DNA from: Akkermansia sp.
Lineage (GTDB): Bacteria > Verrucomicrobiota > Verrucomicrobiia > Verrucomicrobiales > Akkermansiaceae
Reading direction: 5' to 3'
NCBI GenBank assembly: GCA_017379255.1
Contig: JAFNWZ010000204.1
Span: 1-6,674 of the forward strand
DNA length: 6,674 nt
The notes below the pieces were generated by a model that had not been told where the DNA came from, searched no databases, and saw nothing but the letters and a program-made list of their open reading frames with translations. This document shows positions 1 through 4,454 of the stretch, in pieces. A program made the translations under genes and the position numbers. Within the stretch, counting starts at the first letter, position 1. Every line of letters begins with the position of its first letter.

Positions 1-462
1 CAAGTGGCAGAGGAACAGCTGAACGCTGTCCTGGAGGCAGCCACCTACGCCCCCACCGGGCATGGGAAGCAAAGTCCCGTGATGGTTGTTGTGCAGGATC
101 CCGCCCTGATTGCCCAGCTTTCTGCGCTGAATGCACAGGTCTGGGGCACTAACCGGGACCCCTTCTACGGCGCCCCCACCGCAGTGGTTGTGTTTGAAGA
201 TACCACCTGCACCACTGGTCACGAAGACGCCTGCATGGTCATGGCAAACCTTCTGAATGCGGCGCATGCTGTGGGCCTGGGCTCCTGCTGGATTAACCGC
301 GGGCGCCAGATGTTCGAGTTGCCGGGCGGACCGGAAATCAAGGCAGCCTGGGGGCTGGGCGAGCACATGGCCGGGCTGGCTGTCTGCATTCTGGGCTATG
401 AAGCAGAAGGCGGCACCATAGCCCCCAAGCCGCGCAAGGAAAATTACATTATTCGCGCTTAA
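1..462 (+). CDS. Nitroreductase-family flavoprotein (3' part, start outside window)
   Basis: The reading frame is open from the first base and stops at TAA 460-462, leaving 153 residues. Nitroreductase-family proteins are FMN-dependent NAD(P)H oxidoreductases, usually cytoplasmic homodimers, that reduce nitro compounds, quinones or related substrates; the physiological substrate here cannot be told. Visible family features are an APTGHGKQSP segment, where this family carries its FMN-contacting APSxxNxQP-like motif, then DPFYGAPT, a central NAAHAVGLGSCWI core and a KPRKENYI C-terminus. A GTG at 4-6 could be taken as a start, but I reject it: EEQL just after it is the usual end of the first strand/helix region, and the roughly 20 preceding residues with the conserved RRSxR-type FMN-phosphate contact are missing, so they must lie upstream. 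The exported thioredoxin-like gene follows 25 bp later on the same strand with no terminator between, so the two may be cotranscribed. Confidence 0.9.
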   Translation, partial: QVAEEQLNAVLEAATYAPTGHGKQSPVMVVVQDPALIAQLSALNAQVWGTNRDPFYGAPTAVVVFEDTTCTTGHEDACMVMANLLNAAHAVGLGSCWINRGRQMFELPGGPEIKAAWGLGEHMAGLAVCILGYEAEGGTIAPKPRKENYIIRA

Positions 463-487
463 TCACCCTCTTTCCCTGAACCATCTC

Positions 488-982
488 ATGAAAACCATCT
501 TATTCAGTCTCGCATCCATTGGTCTGCTGGGCAATGTTTCTCCTGCCCAGACAGAGGCAGCACCCGCAGCAGCAACTCCCGCACTTGCCGCAGTTCCTGC
601 AAGGCTCCAGGAGCTCAACTACATCACCGATGCACGCCCGTCCGCAGACGCCAGCTTCTATGTATACCTTTGCTCCGCCTCCTGGTGCGGCCCCTGCCGC
701 GCCATCATGCCCAAGGTAATCGAGCAGTACCCCGACATCAAAGCAGCTGGCGGTGAAATCATTCTGCTGTGCTTTGACTCCACCCCCCAGGCTGGTACAG
801 CATACGTCAAAAAATACAACGCAGCATTCCCTGCCGTTATGTTTTCTGCCAAGCTCGCCCTGCCCGGCTTCACGGCTCCCAGAGGCATTCCCAATGCGGT
901 TTTTGTAACCCCCGAGGGTAAAGTTCTCAACAATGGCCATGGCTCCACTCTGCTGAACTGGAAAGCCATCATTACCAAGTAA
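488..982 (+). CDS. Exported thioredoxin-fold protein with CGPC active site
   Basis: This 164-residue protein begins with a short signal peptide (K2, hydrophobic residues 4-17) and a plausible signal peptidase I site after SPA at residue 20. There is no lipobox Cys, so it should be released into the periplasm rather than lipidated. An Ala/Pro-rich linker (about 24-38) precedes a compact thioredoxin fold. The redox site is WCGPC with C67 and C70, and the expected cis-proline is P135 in RGIPNAVFV. Its role is probably thiol-disulfide exchange on envelope proteins (TlpA/ResA-like), but the partner is unknown. Two further cysteines, C62 just before the active site and C95 in the following strand, are additional to the CGPC pair. 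The ATG at 488 is chosen because it gives a complete signal peptide; the bases before it (ctttccctgaaccatctc) contain no Shine-Dalgarno sequence. The gene ends just before a strong hairpin terminator. A long antisense reading frame over it is a shadow. Confidence 0.88.
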   Translation: MKTILFSLASIGLLGNVSPAQTEAAPAAATPALAAVPARLQELNYITDARPSADASFYVYLCSASWCGPCRAIMPKVIEQYPDIKAAGGEIILLCFDSTPQAGTAYVKKYNAAFPAVMFSAKLALPGFTAPRGIPNAVFVTPEGKVLNNGHGSTLLNWKAIITK

Positions 983-1008
983 AATCCATTTATACCTCAC
1001 CATATACG

Positions 1009-1044
1009 AAAAAGGGCCGCAGTGTTCAGACTGCGGCCTTTTTT
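1009..1044. terminator. Bidirectional intrinsic terminator between convergent genes
   Basis: The arms ggccgcagt (1015-1023) and actgcggcc (1030-1038) form a perfect 9-bp GC-rich stem around a 6-nt loop (gttcag). The stem is preceded by five A (1009-1013) and followed by six T (1039-1044), so each strand reads hairpin then U-tract. It lies 26 bp after the thioredoxin-like stop and 19 bp after the end of the minus-strand ABC ATPase gene, the right place to stop transcription arriving from both sides. Confidence 0.93.
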
Positions 1045-1063
1045 ATCGGTGAACAAAAGGAAA

Positions 1064-1726
1064 TCAGTGCATATCTGCCACCACACCGTCGCGGATGATA
1101 AGCGTGCGGTCTCCGCGGGCGGCAATCTCGGCATCATGCGTTACCGTCACCAGCGTCTTTCCTCCCTCCTCCGCCAGACCAAAGAGCAGATCCAGAATCT
1201 GCCCGCCATTGCGGGAATCCAGGTTACCGGTGGGCTCATCCGCAAAGATGATGGCGGGGTCATGCGCCAGCGCACGGGCAATGGCCACACGCTGCTGCTC
1301 ACCGCCGGAAAGCTCATTGGGCAAATGATCCATGCGATCTGCAAGCCCCACGCGCTCCAGCAGGTTTTTGACGCGCTCCGTGGCTTCTGTACCCGCCACG
1401 GCAGTGGCGAGCGAGGCATTTTCCAGCGCAGTCAGCTCCGGCATGAGCATGTAATTCTGGAAAATAAAGCCCATCATCTTATTGCGGAACAAGGCGCGGC
1501 GGCGGAGTGAAAGCGCATAGATATCCTCACCATCAATAACCACCTTGCCCTGCTGGGGCGGCTCCAGCCCCGCCAGCGTGTACATGAGCGTGGTCTTACC
1601 AGCACCACTGGGGCCGCATAAAAACACCTTTTCACCACGGCGGATCTGCAAATCCAGGCCGTGCAGCACCTCAATCTGCTTTCTGGCTATGGTGTACGAA
1701 CGGTGAAGATTAAACGCCTGTATCAT
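1064..1726 (-). CDS. ABC transporter ATP-binding protein, LolD/MacB type
   Basis: This is a complete 220-residue ABC ATPase. It shows Walker A GPSGAGKT (38-45), Q-loop Q90 in FIFQNYMLMPELTALEN, signature LSGGEQQR (139-146), Walker B IIFADE (159-164, catalytic E164), D-loop NLD (168-170) and H-loop H197 in VTVTHD. The length, the LSGGEQQRVAIARAL signature and ADEPTGNLD are typical of the LolD/MacB/FtsE-like group, whose ATPases work with FtsX-like membrane proteins in lipoprotein release, macrolide or peptide export, or cell-envelope mechanotransmission. No permease is encoded in the window, so the substrate cannot be assigned and a lolD symbol is not justified. The ATG (complement of 1724-1726) overlaps the panC stop in an ATGA quartet, implying translational coupling with panC; no Shine-Dalgarno sequence is visible. 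Transcription should end at the shared hairpin 19 bp downstream. Plus-strand frames here are shadows. Confidence 0.93.
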   Translation of the reverse strand: MIQAFNLHRSYTIARKQIEVLHGLDLQIRRGEKVFLCGPSGAGKTTLMYTLAGLEPPQQGKVVIDGEDIYALSLRRRALFRNKMMGFIFQNYMLMPELTALENASLATAVAGTEATERVKNLLERVGLADRMDHLPNELSGGEQQRVAIARALAHDPAIIFADEPTGNLDSRNGGQILDLLFGLAEEGGKTLVTVTHDAEIAARGDRTLIIRDGVVADMH

Positions 1727-2571
1727 GAGCGGGAAAGTTCAATATTATCAATAAGCCGTACATCGCCAAACCAGGCGGCCACTGCCAGCAGGGCAAGCCT
1801 GTGCGGGTTAGTGGATTCATGCAGTGTCTCTGCATCAACCAATTCCACATAATCGCAACGCACGCCGGGAATCAGCTCCAGTTCGCGCTTCACGGACGCG
1901 CAGATGTCTCCGGCAGGCAGGCCTGCGGCATACGATTCGCCCGCAGCCAGCAGCAAACGGCGGATAGACGGAGCCGCGGCGCGGTGCTCGGGAGTCAGGC
2001 GGACATTGCGGCTCGAAAGAGCCAGCCCATCGGCACCTCGCACAATTTCAGCGCCATGAATCTGGATGGGGATGTCCAGGTCTCTCACCATGCGGCGCAG
2101 AATAGCCAGCTGCTGGTAGTCTTTCTTGCCGAAAACAGCATCCGTAGGCTGCACCAGGTTGAATAACTTGCACACCACCAGGCACACCCCGGCAAAATGC
2201 CCCGGGCGGCTCGCACCGCAGAGCACCGTGGAAAGGTGCGTTTCTTCCATGGAGATGGAACGGTCGTTGCAATACATTGTGTCAGGAGAAGGCATAAACA
2301 CCACATCCACGCCGCACGCATCGCAAAGTTCCAGATCCTGTGCCGGCGTTTTAGGGTATGTCGCTAAATCACCGGCATTATCGAACTGCACAGGGTTCAG
2401 AAAGACACTGGCCACCACCGAGCCCTCCTCCCCCGCCAGCTCCCGAGCCTGGCGAAGCAATGAGGCGTGGCCTTCGTGCAACGCACCCATGGTAGGGACA
2501 AGCACAAGTCGTCGACCACGCAACGGAGCCAGCGTAGAGCGCAATTCTTCCTTTGTATATGCTGTCTGCAT
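1723..2571 (-). CDS. panC: Pantothenate synthetase (pantoate--beta-alanine ligase)
   Basis: PanC condenses pantoate with beta-alanine, using ATP through a pantoyl-adenylate, in the last step of vitamin B5 synthesis and hence toward coenzyme A; it is cytoplasmic and normally dimeric. The 282 residues match the usual family length. Family motifs are in order: PTMGALHEGH (26-35, the HIGH-like nucleotide-binding motif with H32 and H35), SVFLNPVQF (55-63), CGASRPGHFAGV (118-129), FGKKDYQQL (147-155), GLALSSRN (182-189, the KMSKS-like loop) and a C-terminal RLIDNIEL. K149 in FGKKDYQQ occupies a position that is often Glu in other PanC proteins. All key residues are present, so it should be active. 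No panB, panD or panE lies beside it; instead it is coupled to an ABC ATPase by a 4-bp overlap. The ATG at 2571 gives the expected N-terminus; there is no Shine-Dalgarno sequence and a promoter-like element lies almost directly upstream. Confidence 0.97.
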   Translation of the reverse strand: MQTAYTKEELRSTLAPLRGRRLVLVPTMGALHEGHASLLRQARELAGEEGSVVASVFLNPVQFDNAGDLATYPKTPAQDLELCDACGVDVVFMPSPDTMYCNDRSISMEETHLSTVLCGASRPGHFAGVCLVVCKLFNLVQPTDAVFGKKDYQQLAILRRMVRDLDIPIQIHGAEIVRGADGLALSSRNVRLTPEHRAAAPSIRRLLLAAGESYAAGLPAGDICASVKRELELIPGVRCDYVELVDAETLHESTNPHRLALLAVAAWFGDVRLIDNIELSRS

Positions 2572-2577
2572 GTGCGT

Positions 2578-2606
2578 ATACTAACACAAAGGCAGGCATG
2601 CATCAA
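2578..2606 (-). promoter_or_regulatory. Possible panC promoter (TTGATG-17-TAGTAT)
   Basis: On the minus strand TTGATG (complement of 2601-2606) and TAGTAT (complement of 2578-2583) are separated by exactly 17 bp. The expected start of transcription is about position 2571, which is the A of the panC ATG. If real, panC would have a leaderless or almost leaderless mRNA. The -10 element is two steps from consensus, so another promoter further up in the 136-bp divergent region remains possible. Confidence 0.4.
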
Positions 2607-2657
2607 CCCATCATGACAGGGATAATTCATGGGCGTTCTGTTATCGGAGCTCTTTCC

Positions 2658-2686
2658 TTGACTGGACGTACACCTGCGGGTATAAT
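2658..2686 (+). promoter_or_regulatory. Near-consensus sigma-70 promoter for the GTPase operon
   Basis: TTGACT (2658-2663) and a perfect TATAAT (2681-2686) are 17 bp apart, the optimal spacing. Transcription would begin near 2692-2694, leaving a leader of about 15 nt before the ATG at 2708. That leader (caagaactcaccctggc) has no clear ribosome binding site. The next two genes are 4 bp apart, so this is probably the promoter for the whole operon. I see no convincing operator palindrome overlapping it. Confidence 0.8.
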
Positions 2687-2707
2687 GGGGCAAGAACTCA
2701 CCCTGGC

Positions 2708-4450
2708 ATGAACAAGCAACTCTACATATATGATTGTCTGAGCGGAAAACTCCGTGCGTCAGATGGCAATTTCATGACCATCGGCGCAGGAGAGAAAAAC
2801 ACCTTCCGCTTGCGCATGAAGTCAGATAACGGTGGTTCCTTTGCGCAGCGGGATAACGTATGCCGCTTCTTTCCCCACGGGCATGTAAGCAGTTACTCGC
2901 TCAACGGAGTTGAGATATCAGCAGATGTTGTCATCCACCCGGAGCGCATGTACCTGTTTGTTCTGTCCGGCGGCTGCTTTATCTGCTGGTATGGGACAGA
3001 CTCCTCACGCCCGGATTTCAGCCAGTATGTGCCCACCATCTGGTATTTGTACAACCCCTCTGCTGCGGAATGGTACGGGCCGTACTCACTGACGGATTTG
3101 CCCATGGTAGCACCTGAGCTGCCGGGGGATGTACTGGCAACATTCCAGGGGCTGGAGCATTGCGCCTTTCTGTTGCGGGACATCGTAAGCGTTGCAGAAT
3201 ATGCAGCCAGCACGGCAGAGACCATGATAGAGGAAAACGTGGGCATGGTTACCTCCCCCAGTGAATTGCGGTGCCCGAATTGCTGGGAATTATTCCGGCC
3301 GGCCGAGATTCTGGCTATCGCGAGCCACCCGGAGCTGATAGGTGACGAAAAGCTCGGAGAGCATGCCATGCACCGCTTCCTGCCAGAGCGGTGGAATTCC
3401 AGCGGATTGCCGCTGGATTCCATGGGCGTCTCCTGCAATGAATACGCCTGCCCGCATTGCCACTGCAAGCTGCCGCCGTTCTTCACGGAAACGCACCAGC
3501 ACATCATCTCTCTGGTAGGTGTACCAGCCGCCGGCAAAAGTTATTTTCTGACCTCAATGGTCAGTGAATTGGAAACCCTGTTCCCGAGAGAGTTCGGCAT
3601 GCCGTTCCGGGATGCAGACCCGGTCACCAATGAGCCGCTCAACGAAATGCGCATGCGCTTATTCAGCGCCCAGACACCACAGGAGGCCTATCTGGCCAAA
3701 ACTCACATGCACGGGCGGCTGTATCAGAAAATCTGGAAACAAGGCATGCGGGTCAACATGCCGCGCCCCTTTATCTATAATCTGAACAAGGATGCAGAGA
3801 CCCACTCCATTGTTCTGTATGATAACGCAGGTGAAGATTTCCAGCCAGGCAGCGATACGGCGCTCACCCCCGGAAGCCAGCATCTTTCTGTAGCCTCCGG
3901 CATTCTGTTCCTGTTCGACCCCACGGCCAATCCCGGGTTCCGCCGCTTGCTCCAGGAAAGCACAGACCCCCAGTTGCGGAACAATCTGTACCGCCCCGGC
4001 CGCCAGGCTCTGCTTCTGGCAGAATCAGAAATGCGCCTCCGCACCCGCCTGAATCTCCCCCCATCAGAAAAACTGCAAGTCCCGCTTGCCATCATCATCG
4101 GCAAATGCGACACCTGGAAATACCTCCTGGGGCCGGAGGCGCTGCTCCCCGCCGTGCGCAACGGCATGTTCATGCCGGAGCATATTGACATCAACTCCGC
4201 CCGCCTGCGCCAATTCATCTTCAACATTGCCCCGCATATCTGCTCAAGCGCAGAGGCGATATCCTCCAATGTGCGCTATTTCGCAGCCAGTGCACTGGGG
4301 GAATCGCCGGTTGAGTTCATGGATGAACGCAACGGCACGGTGCTGATTGGCCCGGCCTCCGGCAGCGTGCATCCGGTGCGGGTTGCAGAACCGCTGCTCT
4401 GGGTGCTGCACAACGCTTCACCCTCTCTCATTCCCAGTTCACACAGCTGA
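2708..4450 (+). CDS. Modular P-loop GTPase (FHA-like, GYF_2-like, zinc ribbon, double-GTPase-2-like)
   Basis: The protein has 580 residues and no signal peptide or membrane helix. Residues about 20-90 resemble a degenerate FHA domain (TIGAGEKNTFRL at 24-35, SLNGVEI at 64-70) without the usual SxxH phosphopeptide-binding pair. Residues about 110-155 resemble a GYF_2 (DUF4339) domain, with W112 and WYGPY at 122-126. A split zinc ribbon follows: CPNC (189-192) and CPHC (248-251, plus C253). The NTPase domain has Walker A GVPAAGKS (271-278), a DxxG-type switch in LYDNAGED (D372-G375, E376) and GKCD (465-468) where NKxD specificity motifs lie, pointing to a TRAFAC-like GTPase. The order zinc ribbon, ASHPELIGD, GVPAAGKSYFL, LYDNAGE matches what I remember of the double-GTPase-2 (DO-GTPase2) family of Verrucomicrobiota and Planctomycetota; this is recall, not a search. 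The next gene encodes a GAP1-like partner 4 bp away. Cellular role is unknown; predicted conflict signalling is inference. Confidence 0.85.
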   Translation: MNKQLYIYDCLSGKLRASDGNFMTIGAGEKNTFRLRMKSDNGGSFAQRDNVCRFFPHGHVSSYSLNGVEISADVVIHPERMYLFVLSGGCFICWYGTDSSRPDFSQYVPTIWYLYNPSAAEWYGPYSLTDLPMVAPELPGDVLATFQGLEHCAFLLRDIVSVAEYAASTAETMIEENVGMVTSPSELRCPNCWELFRPAEILAIASHPELIGDEKLGEHAMHRFLPERWNSSGLPLDSMGVSCNEYACPHCHCKLPPFFTETHQHIISLVGVPAAGKSYFLTSMVSELETLFPREFGMPFRDADPVTNEPLNEMRMRLFSAQTPQEAYLAKTHMHGRLYQKIWKQGMRVNMPRPFIYNLNKDAETHSIVLYDNAGEDFQPGSDTALTPGSQHLSVASGILFLFDPTANPGFRRLLQESTDPQLRNNLYRPGRQALLLAESEMRLRTRLNLPPSEKLQVPLAIIIGKCDTWKYLLGPEALLPAVRNGMFMPEHIDINSARLRQFIFNIAPHICSSAEAISSNVRYFAASALGESPVEFMDERNGTVLIGPASGSVHPVRVAEPLLWVLHNASPSLIPSSHS

Positions 4451-4454
4451 TTAT

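Noticed and set aside
4..6. GTG as the true start of the nitroreductase gene
   Set aside because: The frame is open to base 1 and the conserved N-terminal Arg-rich FMN-binding stretch would be missing; the gene most likely starts before the window.
500..1003. Long antisense frame (167 codons) opposite the thioredoxin-like gene
   Set aside because: Cys/Gly-rich translation with no domain character, lying exactly over a well-supported gene and running into the terminator region; a compositional shadow.
1022..1510. Plus-strand frame of 162 codons opposite the ABC ATPase
   Set aside because: It starts inside the terminator hairpin and covers the conserved ATPase motifs of the minus strand; no recognisable protein features.
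2126..2584. Plus-strand frame of 152 codons opposite panC
   Set aside because: Ser/Thr/Pro-rich low-complexity translation antisense to invariant PanC motifs; a shadow.
2596..2603. GCATGC/ATGCAT palindromes in the divergent promoter region
   Set aside because: Six-base palindromes are expected by chance and no second copy is placed in register.
2608..2633. CCCAT ... ATGGG inverted repeat in the divergent intergenic region as an operator
   Set aside because: Only five paired bases with a long, mismatched centre; too weak to call an operator.
2893..3537. Minus-strand frame of 214 codons opposite the GTPase gene
   Set aside because: Opposite a gene with intact GTPase and zinc-ribbon motifs, with no domain features of its own and no promoter.
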